The position numbers and the translations under genes are program-made. A model generated the notes under the pieces. That model worked only from the letters and a program-made list of their open reading frames with translations, was not told the origin of the DNA and did no database searches. Below are positions 10,568 through 22,843 of a DNA stretch of 64,000 nucleotides, piece by piece. The stretch's first letter is position 1, and every line of letters begins with the position of its first letter. Source of the DNA: Cryptomeria japonica (taxonomy: Eukaryota; Streptophyta; Pinopsida; Cupressales; Cupressaceae); contig NC_081414.1 of NCBI RefSeq assembly GCF_030272615.1, forward strand, positions 49,098,501 through 49,162,500, written 5' to 3'.

Positions 10568-13500
10568 TTGTGCTTTCATGGAATGTGAGGGGCTTGAATA
10601 GTGGCCCTAGACAAAAAGCTGTTTGAGAATTGATTAGGAATCATTCACCTGATGTCCTATTCTTGCAAGAAACTAAACTCTTGGTGGAGAGTATGATGGG
10701 TCTGGTGCCGAAGCTCTGGGGGCGAGGTGAGTGTCAGTGTATTGGGGTAGCTCATTCCTCTGGAGGGGTGGCTTGTCTTTGGAACCCTTTAAGGATTCAC
10801 CATGTCTGGTGGGTGGCTTCCAGATCCTCGTTATTCGGGGTTGCCTCTAGTCTTGAGACTGGAGATTTTATCTTGTTTACTAATATCTATGCCCCCACCA
10901 ATCTTTAGGGTAAGCAGAACTTATGGTCTCATATTTCTTGTATGCAAAGGCTGGTCCCTTTTTATCCTTGGATTATGGCGGGAGATTTCAATGCCATCCT
11001 TGAGTTGAGTGAGAAGAAGGGGGGTGTCATGCGGTTGGAACCTTCTTCTTTCCTTTTTTTGGGATAGTATATCTTCCCTGCATCTTGTTGACATTAAGCC
11101 TAGTAATGGTTTGTTCACTTAGAAAAATAAGAGAGTGGGGGAGTGTTGGATTGCAGAGAGGCTGGATCGATTTCTGGTTTCCAATTTTTGGGTTGGTGGG
11201 GGCTGGTCCACAAGGTCTGAGATTCTTGACTGGAGAGGGTCAGACCACTGGCCTATCAAGATGATTTCTTCTTCTGCCTGGGTTGCCCACTCTCCTTCCT
11301 TCAAATTCCAACTTATGTGGCTTCGGGATCCTGCTTTGCAGACTCTTGTTAAGCATTGGTGGAGGAAGGGGAGGCTGACCTTTGGCACTGCTATGTACAC
11401 TTTTGCCAAGCAACTGCAGTTTGTTAGTTTCAGCTTAAACAGTGGAACCGACAGGGTTTCGGGAACATTTTTCATGCTAAGAAAGCTCCCAAATAGTGTT
11501 GAATGGCATCATCAATGAAATCAGAGAGCATGGCTTGTCTGAAGGCTTGCTTAGGGAGGACATGGTTGTCAAGGCTTTAGAGGAATGGGAGCTCAGGGAA
11601 TAAATATAATGAAAATAGAGAGCCTGTATTCATTGGATTCAAGCGAGAGATACGAACACTACTTTCTTCTTCAACTCTGTGAAAGAAAGAAGACATGGAA
11701 ATTCCATTCCTAATCTGGTTAATGATAGAGGTGAGTTATTATTATCCTTGCAGGAGATCTCTAGGGAGTCTTTACAGTATTTCCAATCCCTCTTCAGTGA
11801 GGATTCTCAGAGGGAATTGGTTGAGGAGAATCAGGTTCTCGCTTGCATTCATTCTCTTGTTACTGGGGAGACGAATGAGAAACTTATGGGTCCTATATTG
11901 CTAGAAGAACTCGAAAGGATTGTTTTTCACATGAGGAAAGGAAAAGCTCCTAGACCGAATGGGTTCCCGGTTGAATTCTTTCAAGAGTTCTAGGATATCA
12001 TCAAACTGGACTTACTGTAAGTAGTCCAAGAGTCCCAGAGGAATAAACAGATGCTTCGGGCTTTGAATGTGACTTTCATTGTGCTAATCCCCAAGTGTGA
12101 TGGGGCCGACCGATTAGGCCAGTTCCACCCTATCTCTCTCTGCAATGTGATTTATAAGATCATCTCTAAGTTGATAGCAGATAGGTTGAAGAAGTGTCTG
12201 GGGGATGTTATCTCTGAGGAGCAGAGCAAGTTTGTGGAAGGGCGCCAAATTCTATATGGTGTGGTCATTACTATGGAGACCATTAATTCTATGGCAACCT
12301 CCAAGGAAAAAGCTATGTTTATCAAGCTGGACATGGCTAAGGCTTACGATAGAGTTCGTTGGTCCTTCCTCTAGAAGATTTTTCAGGGCTTTTGGCTTTG
12401 CTGAGGAATGGATCCAATGGGTTATGAGTTGTGTTACGTCCACCTTTTTTCAGTGCTAATCAATGGTGATCATACTGAGTTGTTTGGTGCTTCTAGGGGT
12501 CTTCACCAGGGGGACTCCCTTTCCCCTTACTTATTCATTCTCCTGGTTGAGGTCCTGGGGAGGCTAATTAAGCATAATGTGGGTCCGGGTAGTATTCAGG
12601 GTTGGAGTTGGGGTAATGACTTGCAGTTGCAGTCTCATCTATAGTTTGTTGATGACACGACCTTGATGGGACTTTCTCAAATCAGTGAAGCTACTAATCT
12701 GCGTAAGGTTTTGGATGTTTATTTGGCGGCCTTGGGCTAGTTGATCAATGAGGATAAATCTTCTATCCTTTTCTTCAATGCTCCTGGAGCTATTCAAAGG
12801 AGGATTGCTCTTATCTTGAGATTCCAAGTTGGCTCTTTGCCCTTGACTTATTTGGGTATTCCTATTTCTCCTGGTAACCCTCCTCTGGAGTCATGGTAGG
12901 GTATCTTGGATAAATTTTGCTCGAAGGTTGAACACTGGACTCATAGATGGTTATCATTTTCTAGGAAGGTTCAATTGATTTAGTCGGTGGTTCAGGCTCT
13001 TCCGATTTATCGATGTATGCTTCAAGTGGCTGCTAAGTGGTTCTTGAAGGGTTTGGACTCTCTGGCAAGACAATTATTATGGGAAGGAATCTATCCTCTT
13101 CCAAATGGAGTCTTGTCAATTGAGACTTGGTGTGTAGCCCGAAGCAGTCGGGGGGGCTTGGTTTAAGGTAGGCTATTTTATATGGGGAGGCTCTGGCAGC
13201 TAAATTGTACTGGAGGTGGTGTGTCGAGTAGGATCGAGGCTAGGCTAAGATTTTGGCCTACAAATATATGCAAAGGATCCCTTTGGAGGAGGTTCCAATA
13301 TATCCACTTGAGGGAAAAGGCTCAATGATTTGGTATACTCTCAAGAAGGGGGCTTCTCTCATTAAGGAAGGACTCTTTTGGATCTACAGGCGGGGGGAAG
13401 AGGTCCTTTTCTAGAATGACTCTTGGGATGGTTATCCCCCCATCCTTGTTCAGTTTCCTAACCTTGGGAACCTTAGCTAGAGGTTTTTGGAGGCAGGGTG

Positions 13501-14913
13501 GTCAAGGGTGAGTGACTTCAAGGCTGTTTATAGGTGTGGGCGGCTGGAGTTGGAGCGATGGAAGGCTCCTAATGAGTGGTCGGTTATTAGGATGGAGGAA
13601 GAGTGTGCTAAGTTGCATGGAATTCTGGTGAGTAGACACTGTAGTGCCCTCAAGTGGAGGGATAGACTTGCCTGGTCTCTAAATCCTAAAGGCATCTTTA
13701 CTATGGCTAGTGGATACCGGAAACTATTGAACCAAATATTGGAGGGAAGAGAGGTGCACTGGTAGAAATAGGTGTGGAATAATGTTTCTTGGCCGAAGTG
13801 CAACTTCTTCGCTTGGACTCTGGCCTTGAATAGATGCCTAACTTGGGACAATATTCGCAAGCGGGGATTCTTGGGGCCTTCTATTTTTACTTTGTGTGGT
13901 AATGGGGATGAAGATTCCTCACATCTGTTCTTCAGATGCCCCTTCTCTATGCTTATTTGACATTACTGGTGGGGAGTGTGGAAGCACCCTTGTGTTCACG
14001 CAGATTCTCTGGTGGAGTTTTGGAGTAGTTTGGGCAGACCTCCTATCTTGTCCTCCTTCCTATAGACTGTCTAGTATATTGGGCCCATTTTCATACTCTG
14101 GTAGATCTAGCTCGAGAGGAACATGAGGATCTTTCATGAGGTCAGACTATTAGTTCAGCAAGTGTGGAATAGAATCATGGTTATGCTTTGGGAGACGGTG
14201 GAAGCTAAATGCGAGGTGAATTTTCTTTTGGATAGAGATGAGGTGGATATTGTGAGTAGGTTTGGCTGGCAAGAGTTGTCTCCCACCTCCGCTTGTGTCA
14301 GGAGAGGTAGACGTGCTATGAAGAAGGTCCAAAGGGTGGGAAAGTGGAGACCCTCTCATGACGAGTTTATCAAGATTAACACCAATGGCTCCTCCAGGGG
14401 TAACCCAGGCCCTGCTGAGGTTGGTGGTGTTGGTAGTAATTGTATGGGGGAGGTGGTTTTCTTCTTTTCGGTGCATAAAGGGAGGCAATCTAATTATTTT
14501 ATGGACTTTCTATTCTTTATGCCCTGGAGCTTGCTTGGGAGTTGGGTCGAAGGAAGGTTATCTGCGAATCAAATTCACAAATTATTGTTAACTTGTTGAC
14601 AGAGCAGAAGGTGAGTGGGATTCATTGGTTGGCAGGGATTGTTCACCAGATTCTTCAAATTAGTTATTTAATGGAGCAAGTGTCTTTCATCCACATTCCT
14701 TGTGAATGGAATAAAGCAGCTGATTGTTTGGCTAAGTGGGCCTCGGAACTTGACAGTGAATGGAAAATTGAAGGTTGGGAGCATCTCTCCTCGGATTACT
14801 GTCAGGTCTTCAGAAGATTTTCGCTGAGGACATGGATAGTTATGATGCTGGCTGATCTTGGGCTGGGCTTGTGGCTCTTTTTTGGGGCCTTGGGGCTCTG
14901 GTCCTCCTTGTAA
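10564..14913 (+). pseudogene. LINE ORF2: endonuclease, reverse transcriptase, zf-RVT, RNase H; broken
   Basis: ORF2 makes the nick and copies the RNA back into DNA. Visible in order: AP-type endonuclease (LSWNVRGLNS near 10570, LQETKL near 10665, AGDFNAI near 10980, GSDHWPI near 11239); reverse transcriptase (VTFIVLIPK near 12070, KLDMAKAYDRV near 12327, FVDD near 12645); a zf-RVT region (13772-13960); and a C-terminal RNase H of the plant type (NTNGSSRGNPGPA near 14380, CESNSQIIVNLL near 14560, LAKWAS near 14730). The first RNase H acidic residue appears as Asn. Many stops interrupt it, mostly TAG at expected Trp or Gln codons (11120, 11989, 12372, 12642, 12738), along with several frameshifts. 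It is inactive. Confidence 0.9.
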
Positions 14914-14976
14914 TTTTTGTGTCTGATTTTCAATAAAGTTTTTACCCCTTTATTTCAAAATTCATTAGCCTTTTTT

Positions 14977-15474
14977 ACCCATGACACATGTCATTCATCT
15001 CTTAATTCCTACACTACCTACCCCTTTATTATTTTCTCTACCTACCCTCTAATCCTAGCCGACCATTTATCTTTTACACCTCTCAATATTATCCCTCCAT
15101 TTATTATAGTGTCTTCTATATAAGGAGATTCTTCCTTCATTATTGACCCTAATCGATCTTTGAAACCTTCTAGCATTCAAACTTTCATATGCGATCAAGC
15201 CTACTTGCAACCACATTTTCGTTCTTTGTTGAGCTCTTGTGCACACATAAAATCTGAGAGCAAATATATCAATCAAGATCAATGGAGATAGGAAGAATGG
15301 AGATCCGAACCCTATTGGACATATGATGGTATAATCTTTGTGATTTCATTTGATTTACATTGTCTTACTTAATCTTCATATGTTATGGTGGATCTTTGTT
15401 GTTGTTAGGCTAGGGTTTTGTGGTTGAATCTATTTAGTTTTTCAATATTGTTGTTTCCATTTTTACTATAAACA
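14977..15474 (+). repeat. Left LTR of Tat-like element, part B
   Basis: This continues the LTR after the LINE and matches 26948-27445 closely. It contains TATATAAG at 15117-15124, a good plant TATA box, followed by the expected transcript start region. It ends in AAACA at 15474, directly before the primer site. Confidence 0.9.
15117..15124 (+). promoter_or_regulatory. TATA box in left LTR
   Basis: TATATAAG, conserved in the right LTR at 27102-27109. It would start the genomic RNA of the Tat-like element. Confidence 0.65.
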
Positions 15475-15477
15475 TTT

Positions 15478-15495
15478 TGGCATGCCCCGTGGGAC
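15478..15495 (+). other. Primer binding site of Tat-like element
   Basis: TGGCATGCCCCGTGGGAC begins three bases after the left LTR. Position and the opening TGG (pairing with a tRNA CCA end) fit a primer site; I do not assign the tRNA. It is not the iMet type used by the other two elements. Confidence 0.65.
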
Positions 15496-16211
15496 ATGGA
15501 TTTTTGTTAGATCTGTGTTTTTTGCAGGTTTTTCTAACCCTATATTGTTGTTTTGTAAAACAATTTGGAGAATAACCTTGTGTAGCTAGGGTTTTGGACA
15601 CAAAATCAAGATCTTGGAGAGATTTGATCCGATCTCAAAATGGCTTCGACATTTTACCCCAAATTTTTTTGGTAGGTTGAAGATAGTATCAAAAGCTCTC
15701 AAACAAAAATTCAGATCTACCGGAGCATATTTTAATTTTCTATGAATTTTCATAAAAAATTAATTTTGAGAGAAAATGAGCGAATTTTTTGGATTTTCTT
15801 ATATTTTTGGAAAGCTCTCTAATTTATACACATGATCTATTCTTTGTGATTTTAATTTTGATGCAAAATATTTCCTTGAAAATCTTTTTTTTTTTTTATC
15901 GGTAATTGGCCGAAGCTTGAATAGCTTTTGACTAGAGCTATGAACTAGTGGGGACACAGTAAGGGGCCCCATCCCCATTACATATCTTTGAATTATTATT
16001 ATTATTATTATGTTTGATTAGATTGACCCCAAGACCTTCCCCATCCTATGGAAGGCCAACAGTCACAACTTAGAATTCCACTTCAGATGTCCCTATTGGG
16101 AATTGAACTTGGGTCTCCACAGTGAGAACCCAGTGTTTTAACCAGTTAAGCTCAACCCCTTGGACAATTTTTTGTTTTGGTAGGTAATAGGTCGAAGCCA
16201 CGGTATTTTGA

Positions 16212-16243
<32 letters not shown>

Positions 16244-18756
16244 GTTTGATTAGATTAACCCTAGACCTTCCCCATTTTTATGGAAGGCCAAGAGTCATAG
16301 CTTTGAATTCATTTTAGATGTCCTTATTGGGAATTGAACTTGGGTCTCCAAAGTGAGAACCCAGTGTTTTAACCAATTAAGCTCAACCCCTTGGACAATG
16401 TTTTGAAAATTAGGGTTTTTCATTAGTTTGATCAGATCTCACAAAATGGTTTGAATTTTGACATCAAATTTTTTTTGCAAGTCAAGAACAGTATCATAAA
16501 TTCTCAGTAAAAATATCAGAGTTTTTGGATCATATGTGAAATTTCTATGAATTTTTTATGCATTTTCATAAAAAAATAATTTTGAGAAAAAATTAGCGAA
16601 TTTTTCGGATTTTGTTACATTTTTGGAAATCTCTGAGAATTATACAAAGGATCTCTTCTTTGTGATTTTAAATTTGATACAAAATCATTCCTAAAAAATT
16701 GGATCTTTGAAAATTAGGGTTTTACATTATTTTGCTCATATCTCACAAACTACTTGGAAATTTTGCAGGATTTTTTTTATGCAGGTTTGGAAGACTATCA
16801 GAAGTGTCCAATAAAAACTTCATATTTTTTGGATCAATTTTTCATTTTCTATGAATTTTTTATGATTTTTCATAAAAAACTAATTTTTGGAGGACATTAG
16901 CAATTTTTTGGGATTTTCTTACATTTCTGGAAATTTCTTGAAATTTTACAGGTGGTATGTTTTTTATGATGCAAAATAACTCATGGAAAATTAGATCTTT
17001 GAATCTATACAAAAAAAATGTCCTGTCGAAGGCCCCTATTTCACAAAGTCTTTTGGATCTAAAATTTACCTAACTTGTGTGCTTGTATGAGGGTTATTAT
17101 TGCAAAACTACTAAAAAATATTTGTTGCAAAATTTTGGCAAGGGTTTCTTTTGATTTTAATTGTGTGCCTTGTTTTCATAGATTAGCAAACACTCCAATT
17201 GATGCACTCAAATTGAACTAGTGTCTTTTGTGTCTTGAGTAATAGGCTCTTTTTGTTTAATCTCTAGAGGGCTTGTCTCCCCGTGTGGTCATTAGGACTA
17301 CTAGTGAGGAGAGAACGAGCCAAGTGGTAGTGAGGAAAACCCACCTCTTTCGAACCACTATAAATAACTGTATCCATGGTGAAAGCCATGGGTAACGTGT
17401 GTTGATTAGTTCATACCGACACTATGTCTCCCCATAAACCCGTTTGATCAAATTTATTTGATCAGTTGTAGGGCGTAACCCCTACTGGCTGGGAGTCTTC
17501 TATATTTATAGAGCTAAAAGTGCCACATGTGTGGCCACATGAGCTGATGCCCTTACTAGCACCTTTTTGTTTTAGAAAGCCAAAATCCTTCTAGTTGTTG
17601 GGGCAGGAGGTCGGACCTCTAGAGCGGCCCACACACATACGGTTCTTAGTAGAGATATAAAGCTCACCATGAGGAGTTTTTGTGGGGACTGATGCTTGGA
17701 TGCTCCAGAGAAGTGAGTGTCGAGGGTGGAGCCAGTGGGGTCAAGCATCTAAGTATCCGCTCTGAATAACGTAGCCTCGGGGGAAACCCCATGTGGGATC
17801 AACAACTATTGTCCTGGCCAACCATAAGAATTGTGCTTGTCTTCTTTTGAACATTCAAACATTCAAGATCAAACATCAAAACATTGTGTCTTTTGTGTCT
17901 TCAAGTGTATGCAAAACATTTTACATCAAACAAGACACTTTCTTTTGAATCTCCAAACACTTGCAAACATTGAGTCTTCATCAACATTGTGTCCTTTTGT
18001 CATGAAAAACGGTCAAACAAATTCAGATTTTGTCACAACAACAACTTCACAAATTGGAAAAATTGCACTCAGTTTCCAAAAACGCGTATGTGTCTAAGAG
18101 AAACACGTCTATGTCATTTAACCACGCCTGTGAAGTACAAAAACGCATCTGTGCCATCCTAAAGAAAATTGCATTCACAAAATCTCAGAAACGCGTATGT
18201 GTAGTGTTCAACCACGTCTATGTCATTTAACAACGTCTGTGAAGTATACAGGCACGTTTGTGTTCAGAATTGGAAAAAATTATAGGCCAGCAAACAAGAG
18301 CAGTCGGTTTCAGACTTTTTGATCTTCCTAGGTTATCTCTCCGGGTTTTCATCTATCATTCAACCTACCTTTGGGTCTCACAAAGTTCATGATTACTTTA
18401 CACACCCTACATTACATTCACATTTTTCTAAACTTGAGTCAAAAGGTCACTTGCTTGTCCTCATCTTACTTTGTCAACACACTACATACAACACCATTTT
18501 GCTAAGTGGTCCCTCATCAAGGTCCATCACTTTTGGGTCTCATTTGGTCTTACTTAGAGTCAAGGTCAACTTACCTCATCAAGAGAAACTATCATCTCTT
18601 TGGAAGCCACACCTACTCTACTGCATACATACTTGGTCTTACACTTTGGACATTGCAAGCAAACCTCAGATTCATTTACATTCCATCCAAATCTCGGTCT
18701 TCCATACTCTTTTCCATTTTCATCTAGTCTCCCACATCTTGGTCAATACCTAGTTC
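15496..18756 (+). other. Long 5' leader of Tat-like element
   Basis: No gene. 15600-17000 holds diverged repeats of 'gattttcttacatttttggaaa' and 'ttgaaaattagggtttt'. 15884-16402 holds two SINE-like copies. 17230-17830 is a more GC-balanced block ('gacctctagagcggccc'). 18080-18260 holds degenerate repeats of 'acgcgtatgtgt' and 'acgtctatgtcatttaac'. Long leaders with internal repeats are common in the Tat branch. Confidence 0.6.
15884..16402 (-). mobile_element. Two adjacent tRNA-derived SINE-like copies
   Basis: Two copies (about 15886-16167 and 16168-16399) are alike across the shared part and read on the minus strand. Each has an A-box-like TGAGCTTAACTGGT (16141-16154) or TGAGCTTAATTGGT (16372-16385). 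Each has a B-box-like AAGTTCAATTCCC (16097-16109 and 16329-16341), then a body and an (AAT)n stretch; the left copy ends in an A-rich tail. The pair is bounded by TTGAAAAT at 15876-15883 and 16403-16410, a likely target duplication. The A and B box order and spacing point to a tRNA-derived SINE transcribed by RNA polymerase III. The family is not named. Confidence 0.7.
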
Positions 18757-20984
18757 ATGGTTGAAATGCGTTACCAAAAATCTAGGAGAGAAACTAAAGA
18801 GGCTCAAGAGTCCGCAAACATGAGTGCCTATGAGTATGACAATGATATCTTTTTCAATTCTGATCATACCACATTACTTGCCATGGATGCCTATAAGAAC
18901 ATTTCAAATGTTGATTACATGGACACTACAAACAACAATGATACACACAATGACAATATGGACAACTTTTCCATACATTCAGCAGAAGTGGAAGACTCCA
19001 TTATGGATCCCTGTTTTAATTGATTGGTTGAGGAAATAATGAGGAGAGATAGACAATATTTCTTACAAGTGATGGCACAAAGTGGAGCCAAGATCTCTCA
19101 TGATTTTGACATGTCTCAAATAATGGAAAATTAACCTTTGCAAGAACCACAACTCAACATGGATCAAAGGAGGCCTAATAGTGGAGGCAATAGAGGACCA
19201 CATCTTTTGTTGAATCACCATCATCTTTATTTCAAAAACCTGAGGTCCCACATACACATGGTCAATCATATGATGCTCACCTTTGCAGACCATTATGGAA
19301 GTCTTATGCAAAAAAAAAAAACTCAATCACATGCCAATGCTAAGGACCAACCACCAAAGCAATTGGATAAACAAAGGCATGTTCAAAATTTGGACACAAG
19401 GAAACCCCACATCAAATTTAGGGGAAACACACTAGAACAAACTCATGACATGCCTGTAGAGTATGGTATACATGGACAAAACATATATTCCATTCCTCAT
19501 CATGACTCTATACCAAGTGCTACATATACGCAACATCACTATAGACCTCCTCCATATGAACATGTGTATGATCAATACCATCCATATATGCAACATGCTC
19601 CTCCTCTACCCAGTGGTTCAGGCATGGGGTATGGTCCAAGAGGTCGATCTCCACCTAAGAACAATTTGGAACAACAAATTAAGGACTTACAAAAGAAAAT
19701 GAAGGACATAAATACACTAAAGCCAGCTTACACAATGAGAGACATATGTCCCTATCCATTTGACAAAAGAACTCCAATGCCTTCATTTCCTACACACTTT
19801 GTGACACCTAAGTTTGATAAGTATAGAGGAAAAGGGGATCCTAAGGCATATATAAGACAGTTTCTCACAACTTGCATTGAGGTAGCAGCAGAAGAGACAT
19901 ATTTGATGAGATTATTCCCACAGAGCTTAGGTGGTCAAGCTATGGAATGGTTCTCCCAACTCCCACTTGGAATTAAGTCATGGGGTGACTTAGCAAAGGC
20001 AATTATCCAACATTTCTCATACAAAATAGAGACAGACATATCAGTCACTACTTTGTGCAACACAAAACAAAGGGATGGAGAGTCTTTTTCATCATTCTTA
20101 CAAACATGGAGGAAGCTAGCCCAACAGATGCTCTTGTGAAATTCCACAAAAATAAATGGTAGAGATGTTCACCCAAAATGTCAACAAAGACATTGGTTAT
20201 GACTTGAGAAAAGCTTGTTTGTCCACCTTCAAGGATGTCATTGAAAAAGGCTTAGCAACAGAGAAGGTCCTAATTGAGCAACGCATCATCAAAATATTCA
20301 AAGAAAACAAAGAGGACTTTAAAGGAAAAGACAAGCCAAGAGTTTGGAATAAAAACAAGAACACAGTTAATGATGGTGTTGTTGATGCCAATATAGTACA
20401 ACCTAAAATCATTTTTTTCCAGATCAAGCTCTACAAACAATCAAGTGAATACTCAAACAACTTCAAAATCACGAAGGAAGTACACCCCATTGGGAGAACC
20501 ACTGGAGTTAGTTTTCAAGAAGTTAGTGGCAAACAAAATAATAACAATTCCAGATTTGCCTCCATATGAGCCAAATGATAAACCAAATTGGTGGAATGAT
20601 GATGAGTATTGTGAATTTCACAAGAGCAAAGGACATAAAACAGAAAATTGTCATCGACTGAAGAACATCATACAAGATCTTATTGATAGAGGTGACATTA
20701 AGATTGAAGGACATTCATCCAATCAAGAACATGAGATGTTTAAGGAACCATTCCCTAAACATGACAAGGGAAAAGCTAAAGCCTCAGATGACCAGGCCAT
20801 CTATACCAGAGCATCCTATAATTATGATTCAACTGTCAATCACATTTCGATGGATAATTATGTCTCTACCATTATCATCAAGGACAAAACACCTGAAAAT
20901 TCTACCCAAAGACCCAAGATTGTCCTAAAAGGAATTGGATCTTCTTCTGAACCTACCTCTGAATGTAATGTTACAACTTGTTGA
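18757..20984 (+). pseudogene. gag of Tat-like element, broken
   Basis: The gag protein packages the element RNA. The frame opens at ATG 18757, is closed by TGA at about 19021 and TAA at about 19132, and continues to 20139. There the frame shifts twice (20156-20569, then 20445-20984). The gag core lies at about 19800-20135 (FDKYRGKGDPKAYI, LGGQAMEWFSQLP, SFSSFLQTWRKLA). A CHHC-type knuckle (CEFHKSKGHKTENC) is near 20610. A Pro/His/Tyr-rich segment precedes the core. Confidence 0.85.
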
Positions 20985-21146
20985 GGTAAATTAACTTTTC
21001 AAGGTACTCCAGCTAAAACTCCCACTTCCTCATCAACCAAACCTGAGTATGACCTTGTAGAACAGTAAGGGAAGACACCTGCGCTTATCTCCATCCTTGA
21101 ACTTTTACGCATATCCCCCACACATAAAGGCATTCTTGACAAAACT

Positions 21147-21623
21147 TTGAGAGACACTTCCATCCCCACTGATCTGAACGTGCACCAGTTTCAAGCCATG
21201 GTGGGATACCTTTCCGTTCCACACTCCCTTACATTCACAGAAGCTGACGACGCCTCCATGAGCCAACCGCATAATGCACCTTTACACATTGAAGCCTTCC
21301 TACACAAACATCGAATAAAACAAGTCCTGATAGATGGAGGAGCTAGTCTCAATATATGTACTTTGAACACAATAATAGAATTGGGATATTCAGACAAAGC
21401 TGTGAATGCTACAAACAAAATTACCATCAAGGCATATGATGATGAAGAGTGCTCATCCAAGGGCATAGTCACCTTACCTTACAAAGTTGGGCCAATAAAT
21501 AAGGATGTGGTTTGTCAAGTCCTAGACCTGGATCTCATGTACAACATATTGCTAGGGCATCCATGGATTCATGAGATGAGCACAATACCATCTACATATC
21601 AAGTTTCCACACAATTGAGTTGA
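21147..21623 (+). pseudogene. Aspartic protease domain of Tat-like element
   Basis: The frame shows a retropepsin-like core: LIDGGASLNICT near 21330 with the catalytic Asp, and the flap/closing motif ILLGHPWIHEM near 21550. DGG(A/S)xN in place of DSG/DTG is usual in the Tat/Athila branch. The frame ends at a TGA at 21621, and recognisable linker sequence follows in other frames. Confidence 0.8.
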
Positions 21624-22582
21624 AGTGACCGCCAAAGCTGACCCAACCCATTCATATATTGCAACAATCTATGACCTAGATCAGAAATAATAATCCCAGA
21701 CAACCAAGAAGCTATTCCTTCATTAGCATATGTTGATCCGGAATCCTTGAAAGCTTCTACATTCAAACAAACAGAGCTAAAAGAAAAATTCAAGGTTAAA
21801 GACATGAGATGTGGTGAGTACATATTTCATGTTGATCAACTCCCACTATCTTCAAAGGTATTCAGTTGACAAGAACAACCTATAAACAATTTGCAAGCAA
21901 TTGGGTGTGAACCACCTAGTGTTGTGGCTACTAAGTCTAAATGCAAATATCCTCTAGTGGTGCAAGCATCTCTTCATATCAATAATCCTAAGAGTGGTTT
22001 CAGTGAAGAATCTATTGAGCGTATCACTAGTCCTCTTGAGAAATCATATAGCTTTGCCATTTCATCCACTCATTCCATTTCCAGTCCTCTCCCATACTTG
22101 GACCAACAAGAATTAGAAAATCCCTTACTAATTGGGGATAAAAAATCAAGCCTTGAAAAGAAAAAACTAAAAGTCAAAACTAAAGAAAAGCCCTTTAGTC
22201 CAAATCAAAATCAGAAGCTATTGGACTCTGCAAAAATCAAGGTCAAGGATAAAAATCCTATGAAAGAAAAAGAGCAAGAGATGATCTCCCCTAATATAAA
22301 AATAACTAGGGGCAAAAGTTCTAAAATTTCAAGTGAAAAAGAATACTTGTTGATCCTAAGTCTCCATCATGCTATCCTACTTTCACTTCTTTTTGCAATC
22401 ACAAGCCTTCATATCCTTCCCCTTCTGGCGATACATCATGGACCTTTAATGGAGCTTCCTCAAAGGACTTTGTTATCAGGGATGCCCAAGCATCTTTAGG
22501 TGACACACATATGGGCCTATGTAGTCCACACACTAGTAATTCTATCTCTATTCCTTTATCAAAGAAGATAGTCACTTGAGCT
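21624..22582 (+). pseudogene. Post-protease linker, then the deletion point of pol
   Basis: A Lys/Ser-rich linker (21891-22499, with runs such as SSLEKKKLKVKTKEKPF) follows the protease with one frame change. RT, RNase H and the integrase catalytic core, which should come next and normally take about 3 kb, are absent. The sequence passes to integrase tail at about 22580. Confidence 0.6.
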
Positions 22583-22843
22583 ACACATCATTCAGTGAAG
22601 GAACAATGCAGTTACAATCATAAGGTAAAGCCTCGTACATTTGAGGTAAGTGACTTAGTTCTCAAAGATAATCCCAAAAATCAGCAAGACAGAGAGAAAA
22701 AGGGCAAGTTCGAACCAAATTGGCTTGGTCCTTACATCATCACAACGACCTATGGATCTGGTGCATATCAGCTCTCAACCACAGAGGGTGAACCTTTGGA
22801 GGATCCTATCAACAATATGCACCTTCGCAGGTTTTACACATAG
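22583..22843 (+). pseudogene. Integrase C-terminal tail of Tat-like element
   Basis: Eighty-odd residues match the end of Ty3 integrases: a basic strand (HKVKPRTFEVSDLVLK) and the GPY-like module (FEPNWLGPYIITTTYGSGAY) ending in LRRFYT. This module binds DNA or chromatin. Nothing of the HHCC or DDE part remains, so it marks the right side of a large internal deletion. Confidence 0.85.

Larger units (their letters stand above)
8743..14958 (+). mobile_element. L1-type LINE, near full length, inserted in the left LTR
   Basis: A 6.2-kb non-LTR element with a G-rich 5' leader, ORF1 and ORF2, then an AATAAA signal near 14930 and a short T/A-rich tail. The 18-base flanks 8725-8742 and 14959-14976 match at 16 positions (AATTCATTA..CCTTTT), which is the target duplication. 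Removing the LINE and one duplication copy leaves an LTR of 268 plus 498 bases, equal to the 766 bases of the intact right LTR. Both ORFs are broken, so it is a dead copy. Confidence 0.92.
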
